A stretch of 64,000 nucleotides of DNA from Isoetes taiwanensis (Eukaryota; Streptophyta; Lycopodiopsida; Isoetales; Isoetaceae): NCBI GenBank assembly GCA_021234155.1, contig JAJEKV010000011.1, positions 19,112,677 to 19,176,676 of the forward strand. Direction: 5' to 3'. Below the pieces are notes generated by a model. It had not been told where the DNA came from. It worked only from the letters and a program-made list of their open reading frames with translations, and did not search any database. Shown here piece after piece: positions 36,097-48,097 of this stretch. The position numbers and the translations under genes are program-made. Position 1 is the first letter of the stretch, and each line of letters starts with the position of its first letter.

Positions 36097-37895
36097 GTCC
36101 TGAACTTGGGCCTCGTTCCAAAACTAGTTCCTGGGATCGGGATTCTGAGAACTTGTATGGGCGGCTGCGGCTATACTTTGTACTTGCCTTGTCGCAAAGA
36201 AGCCTAAGCAAGAGGAGCCAACCCAACTCTCTCAACCAAATCAAATATACTAGAACTAGAACGCATAACTATGTTTTGACTCTGATATACGTTGTTTTTT
36301 AAATCTAAAAGTATTGTTATGGAGTGGCTAAACAGAGTATTTTTCTAATTCTGAGTATTCTACGATGTTCTTTCAGCAAAAAGAACTCCAAATCTGTCTT
36401 CAAAATTTAAAAATTTGTATGCTGGTCTTTTCCAATCCCATTTGTTCCCATTCCCCAATTTTTAGATCCAAGATCCCAAAAAGTTCCCATTCCAGTTAAT
36501 TATCCCATTCCAGTTGATACGCTTGCATTAACTTTGCCACCCATTTGGGCTGAAAATATACTTTCTTCCACCGATTTCCATTAGTCTTGGAAGTATTCAA
36601 GTGGTATTCCACCCATCCCATGAGAACTTAGTGTTTCAAAAGTGGCAGCACCGAGCATCAAGCTAGCATAATAAGCCAAGCATAACAACCAGCTTATTCA
36701 AAATTCTACCATTTATAATTCTGCTGCATCAAGATGGGTTTATAACCCCCCGATATTATGGCCACAGTTTGCTGCATGTCAAATCAATTTTCTTTGTATA
36801 ATTGCATAACAAAAAAAAGAAAACAATTAATTGTCATTGCCAGCAAGGGCAGAAAGTAGAGGAAACTATACATAAATGTACTGCCAACCAAGGTCAAAAA
36901 GTTTAGCGGTTCAATGAAAGGAACTTAAAACAAACGTTTGACATGCTCAAAGGTCTTTGTACAGTAGCATATCCATCAGCTGTAACCTAAAGAGCAGAGC
37001 ATTCAGAATAGTTGAGGACAAATAGAAGACACTTTTTGCAAATACTTGTTTTTGTCCTGGCATTCAGAGCTTAAAGGATTTGATAAAAGGGACTTATATA
37101 AAGGTAAGCCATGATGGCCAACAAGAAGAAATAGAAGGTGTTCTCATTCTTCATCACCAAATCCTTGCTATGTTTGCTACAAGTTTCGAGGGATAAACTG
37201 AAACCCAAATTCATAATATCGAGCACAAACAGAATATGCTTCGATTTTGCTGGTGCAAACATTTGCAGTTTGTCCTGGTTTCCAGAGTAAAGGAACTTAT
37301 ACAAAAGTCAGTGGAGCTCTAACAATAAGTTCAGGATTTGTAATACTCGGTAGCACATCAAACAGTTGTTTTGTTTAGCCATGGGCAAATAAATGCTTGT
37401 TAGGTATAAAACACGAGGCAAAGCTAAAGAACAAGATTCTGAACGTTCAGAAACTCACGAAAATCCAAAACTATTTTGGTTGGATAATAATGCATTAAGA
37501 ACATAAAACAAAGCTAAATATAAGCTCAAAACCTAACCTCCAGACAAAATTATCTTGAGCGCTTCGTTGTACGAGTCGAAGCAGATTATGGGAAGCGCAG
37601 AGAAGGCTCCAGTAACGAATTACTTTTTTCTCAGCGCCGTCCGTTTGTCTGCACAAAAATCCAACGGCCCTCAATGGGCCAAGTCATTTTTCCGCCAAAT
37701 CTCCCAACCCTAAAGATAGGTCAAAGTGTGCTTACGTGGCCAAATAACCTGATACTTATCAGCCATGAAAGATGCCATATGGGGTATTTATGCCTACCTG
37801 TCTCCCACGTCATAGGTAATCAACTAATTGATGGCTCGAAGTTGAAAGTCGGCCAATCGAATCGTTTTGGACGATTTCAAACTTCTCTTGTTTTT
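36097..37895. other. Non-genic stretch with one promoter-like patch
   Basis: Around 37560-37720 the minus strand is GC-richer. It has an AGGGTTTGGG-like word near 37700 and a short readable piece (FVTGAFSALPIICFDSYNEA) ending at a GTTAGG donor-like site. It could be a first exon of an unknown gene or a captured exon. The rest is AT-rich with no features. Confidence 0.3.
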
Positions 37896-39087
37896 TTATG
37901 ATTCCACTAGCAGAGGTAATTGAGCATTGAATTTTGCTTTTGTAAATGAAGTGGATGCTGTAAGCAGCCGCTTAACTGTCAGAGAATTCCTCCTGTCCTT
38001 TTTGCAGCAGAAGCAATTACCCCTCTCCAGATCTTGACACGAATCAGACCAACAGAATAGATTTCGTGTGGAAGAACTATCTTCGTCGTAGTGGAATCCA
38101 TACATTCGGCTAATTAACTCCAAATGCTCGAGTTCGAAAGATTTTCTGTACACTTTACAAGTCCTCCCAAGTTAAGTGATATTACTGGCTCCCAAACTGG
38201 TGTTAAAGACAAATTGTCTCTCAAGGTGAGAGTTAGAGAAAACCCACTCTCACAATATCTCTCACTATCTCTACGTCCTCATGTGGCCAAGGCATCTTGC
38301 CAAGGCATATGTCATTGGTAAAAAGATGGCATCCGTGAAAGCAATGCCAATGTACGGCGAAAGGCACATATAGGAGATGAAGATCGTGGAATTGCGAAGA
38401 TTCCACATACATTAATATGGCTAGTTCTAATTTTCTGAACCTTGGAATCATAAATTTGAAGATCCAACATACAATATTAATTCTAGCTGACATGGCTACC
38501 CACGTGGATAGGTTAGAATTAAAGGAAGTGATGTACACTGTTGCTAATAGTATTTTTGATGTATAGAGTTAATGAGTACTCAAACTCAAAACCTATATGG
38601 CGTTCATCCAGAAGGAGTCTCTTTATAATCGAGGGCAATCTCTCTGGTTCGCATCGAGGGAAAGCAATTGGATTGACCAAACATACTAGCCAATCTTCGT
38701 ATGAAGTGAAAGGGTGCATTTGGGAGCGCCGACTCCAAATTTGTGCTTAATATTGAGAATATTCTTAGAATTATGTTCGATATTTGTGGTTCTGTTGTAT
38801 TGCAGGTGGTTTTCTCTAGCAGAGATTTTCTCAACTTCCTTCAAGAAAAAGAATAGATGTACAGGAAGCATTAGAAGCGCGTAATCTAAAGGAGTGTCAT
38901 GGCCACTATGTTCAGAAAAAATTCTTTTATCTTTGTATTCGAGGTTGCAGCTCGAGCAGTAAGGCTTCATATGCTCTTAACTCAATTTCAGTTTTTACTA
39001 GTTCCTTGTTCAATTGACTCAGCTCAGGCAACACTGTACCATTTAGCTCTTCATCCTTCAGTTCGCTTACAACCTGAACACCCTCTG

Positions 39088-39198
39088 CTGCTTTCGGATT
39101 TGCCGTCATGATTGACTGCCATCTGTGCAAATATGCCGTCATGATGACTGCTTTCGGATTTGCCGTCATGATTGACTGCCATCTGTGCCATAAAGTTT
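39088..39198. repeat. 60-bp tandem duplication
   Basis: CTGCTTTCGGATTTGCCGTC, then ATGATTGACTGCCATCTGTG, appears at 39088 and 39148. It interrupts the coiled-coil-like frame on the minus strand. Confidence 0.9.
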
Positions 39199-39389
39199 AT
39201 GCTCCATCAACTCAATCTTTCTATTGATATCAATTTTTCTATCCTCGTTTGCTTGCAATCATTGTTTGCATCTATCAAACCTAGCTGATGTTGCAGCCAA
39301 CCATTCCTTCACAGTCTGTCATAGTTTGCAAAACAAAACACTCCACGTCAGCCTCCTAACATAATAAGCCACATGCTGATGGAAGACTA

Positions 39390-39960
39390 CAATCACACAC
39401 CACACAATACAAGGTACTCCCAACATATCACACCACACCATACAACATAGTACACACCACACAATACGTTGCACACACCACACAACATAGGTTGCACTAT
39501 CACCACTATTGGCGGCACAATAACCTACTCACACAACGCACGCACTATCACCACTATTGGCGGCACAATAACCTACACCACACCATACAATACAGTACAT
39601 ACCACACAACACGCTGCACACACCACACAACATAGCCTGCACTATCACCACTATTGGTGGCACAATAACCTACACCACACCAGATCACACAACACACAAC
39701 ACAGTATACGGTGCATACACCATACAACATAGATTGCACTATCACTACTATTGGTGGCACAATAACCTACAACACACCCATTTGCTACTACTGTCACCCC
39801 ATATGCCGCGCACCACAGTGTAGCAGCACTATTACCACCATTGGCAACACAACACCCCACATCACCATGACCGAGACACACCACACCACAAATGCTAGCA
39901 TTATTCTCATCACTAGACCACAAACAACATGCCAACAACTCACCACTCACAAGACCACAC
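39390..39960 (+). repeat. AC-rich minisatellite
   Basis: CACTATCACCACTATTGGNG, then GCACAATAACCTAC, recurs near 39494, 39545, 39643, 39738 and, degraded, 39829. The spacing is about 50 or 90-98 bp, separated by CACCACACAACA-rich filler. All frames are open through it in places because the units lack stops. It is not coding. Confidence 0.85.
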
Positions 39961-41801
39961 ATACCTCATCTATCATTGTGGCAGCCATTGCACGAAATGC
40001 CCCACAGTAGCACAAAATACATGCATAGATGACATTGTAGAGGCACAACATGACAATACAGTCAACATGAGGAACGAATGTAAACTACACTACAAAATGG
40101 TAGTAGACATACCTGATTCTTGAACTGGATTTGAGACCTTTTCTGTGTTGATAGAAACAATTTAGGTCAAGTTTGAGATTCTTTTCTAATGTAATACAAC
40201 TAATAATCGAACATACCTGCAATGGCATATTTTGGTCTCAGAACATTGCTCTGCTTTTCTGTTTTGATTGTGAGTTTAGATTGAATGGGTGGTCTAGAGG
40301 ACCTTGACTTGGTTTTTTCCCTATATCTTCATCATCCCTGTCACTTTTATTGTTTTCTTCCTGTTTAAGTTGGGTTTGCCTATGCTTTCTCTTGGATCTA
40401 CAAGAACTGGCTTCTGCTTTCTCATCGGGAGTTTTATAATAATCCAAAGAAGCTCTTCCAATTAACAACTTCCCCTTTTATATACAAATAATAAGCCATT
40501 GTCCAGGTTCCAGGAGCCATTCCATCCCATGTATATGGCTTCCCTGTAATTCTTTTGTAAATTTGCATGAACTACTTATATTGTTCATTGCTCAGATTCT
40601 TCAACCTGTACAAGAAAATATATGCCTTAAGTTTTCAGTTTTAAACAAACATTTGGGGGAAAATACCTGTAGTCAGATTTATTTGGAACTTTGTCACCCC
40701 AAATTTTCTTTAGACCTTCATGGGACACAATCTCTTGTTTGAGGAGAGATTTCATCATGTAACAGTGGTTGGCATTTCTGACTTCATTAGGGTTCAATCG
40801 ACAAAAAGCGACAAAAAAACAGAAGAAGAGGTGATTATTTTCCTAATTCGAGGACGTTGATTATTTCGCACTCCCGCAATCTCCACTTCTCTATGCACCA
40901 CCCGATTCTACCACAAACAAGGTACAAAAATGTGGCGTCAAAATATGCGTTTTTGATACACCACAACATGCCTTTACCTGCTTCCTCACAATGCCTTTGC
41001 ACATAATGATGGCACCAGCAGGTCTACTGCGGTTTGATCCTAAATAGTTTTTAATTCTCACATTGACACCGCTTACAATTTTCCTAAAGAAACTAGATCA
41101 TGTTGTCATATAATGACTCTGGCACATCACAACTATGGAAACAATAGCGACAGATATCTAGAAACATTGGCAGTTCCACATCTTCCTCTCCACCCCCGTC
41201 CCCAATATTGGCACCAACATGCTCTTCTATGACACTAGCAACTCTTCTCCCTCCCCCACGGCCTCACAGTGCATCATTTTTGTTTCCCGAACAACATTTA
41301 TATAATTCCTTCCATCTTCTATTAGCTTATCACATCCAAATAATGTGATTGAATCTGATAGCCTTGCATTCTTGCCTTTACCTTGTCCATCACTCACTCC
41401 TCTTCTGTTAGAATTACCCCTTCCCTCTTGTTTCTGTCAAACCCCTGTCCTCTCAGAGGCAAAGGTGGGAACAAAGAATCCACACGAACTTTGAAGACTA
41501 CAGGCAAATTTGATGGCATTGAAACACTCTTCTTCTCCAATACCACATCACCAGATTTCGGATTCATGTTTTCCCCTGCAAGGCTCACCTCTACAAACCT
41601 GCTCCTGCCACTCACAATGACCTCAGGTTCTTCTACATGACAATTACTTGATGTCACACCTAGTATGGCTCCACTAGCAGTCTTATTTCTCAACTCACCA
41701 GCCCTACTGCATTCGGGCATGCGCCCCTGTTCATCTAGCGAATGCCTCCATTGCCTTGCATACCTCGCATACTGAACTATCAACCAAATTACGCTGCTCA
41801 A

Positions 41802-44800
41802 TCATCTTATAAATACGAACTTTCAAACCAGCTTCCCTTCTCAAAAGCATCTTCTACTTACAGGGTTCATAGAAGGAGACACAGAAAGAAACTGAGGACC
41901 GCACCCAGGCAGCAGGAAAATCCAAACCTACAACTAGGCCGATGCACTCACACACTCAATTGCTCATCTCCGGATGCAAAAGTGAGAATATAATGCCTAC
42001 CAATAAAACCTATAAATCAAGAGACATCACTGCAATGGCACTTCAAAATGGACAACTGTAATAGGCCCAGAAGATTCGGCATGCTTGGAAGCTCGTGTCG
42101 AGACCAGCCCACTTTCTACTTCTGCCGGGGTCAAATTCATGCCTTCGACCATTTACACAAAAATAACTCAAAAAGACTCAGATATTAAGCATCTCTAAAA
42201 TTAGCAATAAGCACGTTTTCAATCTAGCACCATCTCTTTTTTCATTATATGAGGCTGGAGTTTGAAGCCACTACATTGTAAAAGCTATTGATTATTAAGA
42301 GCGAAAAGAGTTATGTGGAAGGGTGAGTTACGTGGAAGAGTGGGGTCTACCAATCTAACGTGGGGCATCTTTATGTATTGCTCCTTCCATTCCTCTCTTC
42401 ATTCCCTCTCAAATATAGCTAGGCATTGTACATATGTCTACATAGGATTGTATTTATGCCCAGCAACGACGGGTTGGCACCTGTCACTATTGTTTATGAT
42501 ATTGGATTTCCATTGTGATTGAGCCTTTGGTCTAGTCATAACACACTAGCCTAGAACAACTATGTCTCGATTGCCTAGAGTCGCACTATGTATAGTTCTG
42601 TTCCATTGTCATTAACCAGCGACCACAAATCCAATGGCTACAGATTATTGGCATTTTGTATTTCAACTAGAAATGCAAAAAATATAGGTCTTCCATAAAG
42701 CAGCAAAGAACCAAAAGATATCATCGCTAAAGAGTCATGAGAACAAATTTGATTGCCAAAAATTGGTTTATCTAGACAAATAGAGGCCATATTTATCTTC
42801 AACAAACTTCTATTTTAAACAACAAATCCATGCATGAACAAGTTTAATACCCATTTAGAGCTCATATGGCCTTGGCTTTAGATCACTTTACTGGTCATAA
42901 AAGCTATGAGCAGTTTGATGGGTTTAGAGGCCAATTTACAATCGTGTAGCCTAAACCAATTTGCTCCATTTTGAATTGTGTATGATCTTGCTCTATTTGT
43001 CCACAATACTGCAGTTCGTTAACCGCACGATCCATACATGAATGATAAGATATAAAGTGGAAGATTCCTTACAATATGCTATGAATTATTACGGTAATCT
43101 TCCATGCCATTGTGTTATGCCCTTATAATGAATTTGGTCGGATGATTGTCAATAGTCAGACCTTGATAATCTTTGACCTACAATTTAAGGCCGGTTCTAC
43201 GAGCCATTACACCTTCACCTCTGTCTATCTGTCTGTCTGTCTGTATGTATGTATGTCTGTCTGTCCGTCCATTCATCCGTCCGTCCGTCCGAAATCTTCC
43301 GACCATAATTATAGCATCGACTTGGTATCGACAAGCTTAAGAAAGGACGATTGGTCTGAAGAAGGGATGTGGCGCTACTCCTCGAATGAAGTCGATGAGT
43401 GTGATCTTATCTTGTGTAGCGTGTGTCTAGAATGAAGTCAGCAAGTGCGATCATTATCTTGCATGTGCTAAAAATAAATCGTCATATGTCTTAAGGATGC
43501 TGTTAATTATATCATTAAAACTACTAATTAACTATATAAGCAGTAATTTGGTCATGATGTTTATAATGTGGCCGAAATTTCAAACCATATATTTGTTACA
43601 TATGATTCTCGACAGTTGTAACGTATCTTTGTAGACTGTGACCATAGTTTGTGGATGGTGGCACTATAGATTACAGTTGATGCTCAGTAGCTCTACATGT
43701 ATGGAGTTTTTGCTTGGGCCTTAAGCTTGTGGTTTTTTGGCTATGACATAGCGCGTGGACTGAAGCAGCACCTATATTAGAGTTGCAGCTCTACTTTCCT
43801 TATGTTTGCTTGCTTTGCCATACTGTGCAACAGCGATAGCCTTCCTTGAAGCCATAAGAGTAAGAATTGAAACCATGGATATGAGTATTTTGGTTTGGAA
43901 CTATGATTTAAACAGAGAATAAAAGTCTTATACCAATTTGGTTTTTGGTTTGCTAAAGCCGAATTCTTGGTTCAAATTCTTATGGGTTTTTCATAATTGT
44001 TGGGCGATCTTGTTTTCCGTCCATCATCAGCTTGTTTGAGCTTGTCTCTGTTTGCCATCAAGATTTGATAGGAATAGAACGGGTTCTTAGAACAAAGTTT
44101 TTTTTGGGACACAAAACGGAAGGACGTATATATCATCCGGGAAGTGGTTTTTTCGGACACCCATTATCAGCCATGAAGGACCGCGCTGTTTCAAGCCCAA
44201 AACCAACTATTTTTGCCCCTTTTTTATCGATTCTGTTCTATTTCGCCTCAAATCTCTTCCTCTCTTCATCAATCTAGCATAAAAGGGGCATACAAAGCGA
44301 TTGGCATGCTTTTTAAAGCGGATCAAACTGCCCATGGAGCAGCAAGAGCGATCTGATCAAAATTTCTGCCCTCGCTGCACAGTTCTACGCCTAGTTTTTT
44401 GTCCGAATTAACCATTTTTTGTCCGGATTAACCACTTGGCTGATATCAGATGTCCGGATTTGTCCGGAACAACCACTTCCCGGATGATATACACGGAGTT
44501 CTGACACAGAATCATTAAAATCTAGCGTTTGACATATGTCGACTGAAACAAGTCTTGCTTACAGCGAATCGATTGTTCGAACTTGGTCGACCGCCATAGC
44601 CAGTTGCTTTGTTTCAGTTTGCTTTGCCTTCCCATAGATGTAGAATATAACCTCATTTCGTAGACAAAGAACTGCCCTCTGACCACGAGCAGAAATATAG
44701 AAGTCTGGCCCCGTTGAACATATTCTCTGACTCTGTTAAGCAGATCTATGAGCATCGGTTCCCTTTTTAAGTTGGAATTTCGAAGAGCAAAATCTGTTTG

Positions 44801-46160
44801 CTTCACCCCAAATGCCACAAACATGGCAAAGACTGCTTTTACATACCTGAATGGTCATATGATGCAATCCGGTTTGGTCTTTTTGCATATACAGTGTTTA
44901 ACGCTTTGACCCATCTGCCATGAAACTTAGATATACTAGGCACTCAAGACTTTCTCATTATCACATCTATTTTGGTGCCAACATCTGCAAAATCAAATGC
45001 AAAGAGCAACCCCCATGCCCCACATGACTCTAGGTGCAGGTTTAGAAAACAAAAGGCAGAAAACAGATGATTTGAAAATGATTGGATGATCACATGAACA
45101 CTAAGAAAGGTAGATGTGTGAAGCATTTCTTGGGTTCAACCATAGAGGTTTTCGACTTGCTTCTAATGGATACACTATATGCGTTAGAGATAGTCAGAAA
45201 TAGTGCGCACAACTCTTCTAGTTACTGTGGTGGTTTACCCTACTAAGTAGCACCCAGCTACATGGTTTAGTTTAGCTTTACAGAAACATGTCAAGGAATA
45301 TGCTCGTGATTAGCTGTTGTATTTAAATTAAAAAAATCTTGTGGCTGAGCTAATAAGGTTAGTTAATTCTATGATATAAGAAAACAGATGATCTATAACT
45401 GTTCTTAAAGGTAACATGCTTGCACTATCACTTATCTTATAGAAGAAGGTGGTTAGATAACTTACTGCTTCTGGATGTTTCTTCAAAAGATGGAGTTACA
45501 CTTGAATTTAAGCATTGCCGTAGTTCTTTTTGTAGCACCTGAAGCACCAAGTGTTAGGTTACATCTTAAAATCTAAGCACTAGAAAACCAAAATTTGGAG
45601 ACCGCATCTATCTGTTGAATCTTCAATCTAAAACTGCATCGAATAAATCCATCTTTGCATTAATATTGAAGCAAGTACATAGGCATGAGAAAACATGCTT
45701 GCAGCTAATAGGACAGACCATCTGGAACTTCTGCTTTGTGAAACCTGACTGAAATGGTCCAAAACCTCCTTTCATGTTGAGATGTTAGCTGACCAAGAAA
45801 GATGATCATCAACGTGGTGGCAAGGCCTGCTTCAGACCTGACGGCAAGTAGCACAAAGTGTAATGCAAAAATTTCCTTGAATGCCCAGCTGCATGCATAT
45901 ACCTCATGATTTTGGAAGTGGTGTTGTTTTTGTTCCTTCATAGCAAAAAATCCTCGCTCCTGAACCAAGGACTTACTGCTTCTAGATGGTCTTTGTATGT
46001 TAGTGAAGGCCATGAAAAAAGGATTCGGCACAACAAAGTGCAGCCTCTTCTTCTGCAGTCTGATTCTCCATGCAGTCTGATTCTCCATGCACAGTCCGAG
46101 CAGGAAATTCAGAGATTTTCTAATTATCTTGGTCCTACCATGTGAAAATACCAAAATCAA
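41802..46160. other. Long intergenic stretch with repeats, no clear gene
   Basis: It contains a TGTC/CGTC microsatellite at 43218-43290. It also holds a copy of the dispersed repeat of 27230-27490 at 44305-44510. A minus-strand frame of 100 codons (44522-44824) and one of 151 codons (45705-46160) have no motif I recognise. Confidence 0.4.
43218..43290 (+). repeat. TGTC/TGTA/CGTC microsatellite
   Basis: TCTG tetranucleotides grade into TATG and then CCGT units over about 70 bp. Confidence 0.9.
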
Positions 46161-46244
46161 TGGACACTATTAATTTATACTGATGTGGCACGACATATTG
46201 GGCGCCTGCTATGAGCGGCTAGGGTTAGGGCGGCCGCCATGGCC

Positions 46245-46735
46245 GTCCCCGTTACTTGCAGAGCAGAATGTGCCCATGTGGTTTTGCTTCCTGTGGCTTG
46301 GCAGATACAGTCTCGGTCAGGCTCTTGTTTCCATTCTGTGTAAAAGAATGGAGTTTCTTGGACAAGTTCCTCTTCTGGAGGAGTAGATCAGAAGTACTTG
46401 AAGGTGTTAGCAACAGGAACTTGGATGAAGACGATGTTGGCTATAAACTATCTGATTTGGAAGGATATTATATGAGGTCATCTGTATCACAGTGGGGATA
46501 TGAGCATCGAGGGTTACGGCGACCCCAAGCAGTTGCACAGCAGAATATTAGCAGCTACAAACTAGTTTCCTGTGGCCTGATTGATGCAGCCACAGTGGAA
46601 CTGTTGTTTCTATTTTGTATGAAACAATGGAGCTCTTTTGAAAGGTTTCTTTGGAGACCGTTCCTGGTACTTGCAAAACAGGGTATGTGCATCAACGAAT
46701 TCCTCTCAAGTGGCCTGGCTGATGCAGCCTTCAAT
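46245..46735 (+). repeat. Degenerate monomer repeats in LINE 5' region
   Basis: Three related copies start near 46250, 46535 and 46668. They share CTTGCAnANCAGnnT, then TCCTGTGGCnTG(A/G)(C/T)(A/T)GATnCAG. The first two extend further through TCTATTnTGTnTnAAA and GGAG(T/C)T. A 230-codon frame (46256-46948) runs through them. It may be a decayed ORF1, but no RRM or zinc knuckle is visible. Confidence 0.55.
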
Positions 46736-47514
46736 CCTTGGGGTAAATGGATAACTTGGAGCAGGCTTTACGTCAAGATGTCTGTTTATATCCTACCTGG
46801 TTTTGGGATGAAGATTGTGGAGCCTGCCATACATGATAAACAGAATATTAAAGCAATGGTCTATTTGGTGGGAACCTTATTGCTTATAAGCGGTCAGTAT
46901 TTTGCTTTTTGCACCTGCAGTTACTTTTGTTTGTATCCCATTCTATAGTTCCTGTAAACAGTTGAAATATGTTCTAAAATTAATGGCTGGTCCTAATGCA
47001 ATTTGGCGGAGCACTGTCCTTTGGCATTTTGAAAATAGATATTTGCTTGTTGCTCGAACTGGGCCAGACCATATGGAAAGGCTGGGAAAGGTTGGGCAAA
47101 TGGGCAGTCTTCTAGCTTCTTTGTCACAGGTCAACCGATTAATGACAGCTCTAAGAAGTGGTGGTATTGGATATGTAGGTGGACAGTTCAGGAATTTAGA
47201 CTGGATAGGCTTCAGTGTTGGATTGTATCAGACTTGTGGATATATGTTCGAACATGGATCAGCGCTCTTGGTACTTGGTTCAATAGTAACAAGGGAATAC
47301 AACTCCCTGTGTAATGGCTTTGAGCCCAGTGTTAGCCCATTTGTCTTATGGGTTTGTTTGGTTGAATATCAGTCCATTGTCCAGTTGAGGCTGGTTGCAC
47401 TGTTTTGAGCTTAATAGTTGCTCTACATGTGCTAGGCTATTATTGTACTTTCTTTGTCAAATCTCTCATGAACTACAGAATATATAACATTACATGTGTT
47501 TATGTTGTTGTCTT

Positions 47515-47940
47515 AAGATGGGAAACTTTAGTGGGGAAAATGGAATTGTATGGGAATTCTTGTTGGGGAAAATGCTCTACTGGAACTGCTATTATAACTT
47601 GGGTCCAACCATGATAACCTCTGCATCCTCTTATAAGTGCAGGGTCCATTAAGTGCAGGGTCCCAAATGGGGTGTGTGGACATAGCTATGGGGTTGGGGG
47701 GCAGGCATGGAAGTTGGAGAGGGGGATAAGCTCTGGTCTAACTAGTAACGGAAATAAGGATTCAATCATTACAACTTTTGCATCCTCTTATAAGAACATT
47801 GTCTCAATTGGAGGGTGTAGGGTCTCATTGGGGGTGTGTGGGTATGGACAAAGCTGTGAGGTGGGGGAGCAGGTATGGAAATTGGTGGTGGGGGCAAGCA
47901 CTGGTTCAACCAATAACAGTTATAACTGGATCATCATATG
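47515..47940 (+). repeat. About 160-bp tandem repeats upstream of LINE ORF2
   Basis: GGGGTGTGTGG is followed by an AGCT(A/G)TG(G/A)GGT(T/G)GGGG block and GGTATGGAA or GGCATGGAA at about 47668 and 47833. GCATCCTCTTATAAG occurs at 47622 and 47779. The units lie in a frame (47672-48097) whose stop overlaps the ORF2 start. Confidence 0.65.
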
Positions 47941-48097
47941 GGTAGATATCAATTTATGGGATTTTCAAAATGTATGGCCAAATTCAACCCTGTTGGGAAG
48001 TAGTTTGAGGGTACACAACTGGAGGGGTTTGGGTATCACCAAAAATGATAAGGGGTACGTGATAGGGGATGATGCTACTCAAATAGAAAAATCATGA
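47672..48097 (+). CDS. LINE upstream frame (possible ORF1 remnant)
   Basis: A 141-codon frame is made largely of the tandem repeats just described, Gly/Trp/Ser rich (VWKLVVGASTGSTNNSYNW). It has no recognisable domain. Its TGA (48095-48097) overlaps the ORF2 ATG (48094-48096) as ATGA, an arrangement that can support stop-restart translation of the second frame. I cannot show that it is translated. Confidence 0.3.
   Translation: MCGHSYGVGGQAWKLERGISSGLTSNGNKDSIITTFASSYKNIVSIGGCRVSLGVCGYGQSCEVGEQVWKLVVGASTGSTNNSYNWIIIWVDINLWDFQNVWPNSTLLGSSLRVHNWRGLGITKNDKGYVIGDDATQIEKS

Larger units (their letters stand above)
37896..41801 (-). pseudogene. Unrecognised decayed multi-exon gene
   Basis: Several minus-strand blocks have protein-like composition. 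41801-41394 is a 135-codon frame ending TEEE. 41380-41110 includes ARLSDSITLFGCDKLIEDG, ELPMFLDICRYCFHSCDVP and RPAGAIIMCKGIVRKQ, with a GTAAAG donor after it. 40795-40665 includes NANHCYMMKSLLKQEIVSH. 40615-40238 includes GKPYTWDGMAPGTWTMAYY and a Lys-rich tail. 39330-38927 includes a coiled-coil-like stretch with PELSQLNKELVKTEIELRAY. 38060-37896 includes LTVKRLLTAS with a stop. Frame shifts and a stop interrupt several blocks. I cannot assign a family, and whether all blocks belong to one gene is not established. Confidence 0.3.

Noticed and set aside
39469-39760. Regularly spaced repeats that might suggest a CRISPR array
   Set aside because: Units are degenerate, spacers are the same AC-rich filler, and the DNA is from a plant nucleus.
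39469-39962. Long open frames on both strands in the AC-rich region
   Set aside because: They are produced by a stop-poor tandem repeat and have simple-sequence composition.
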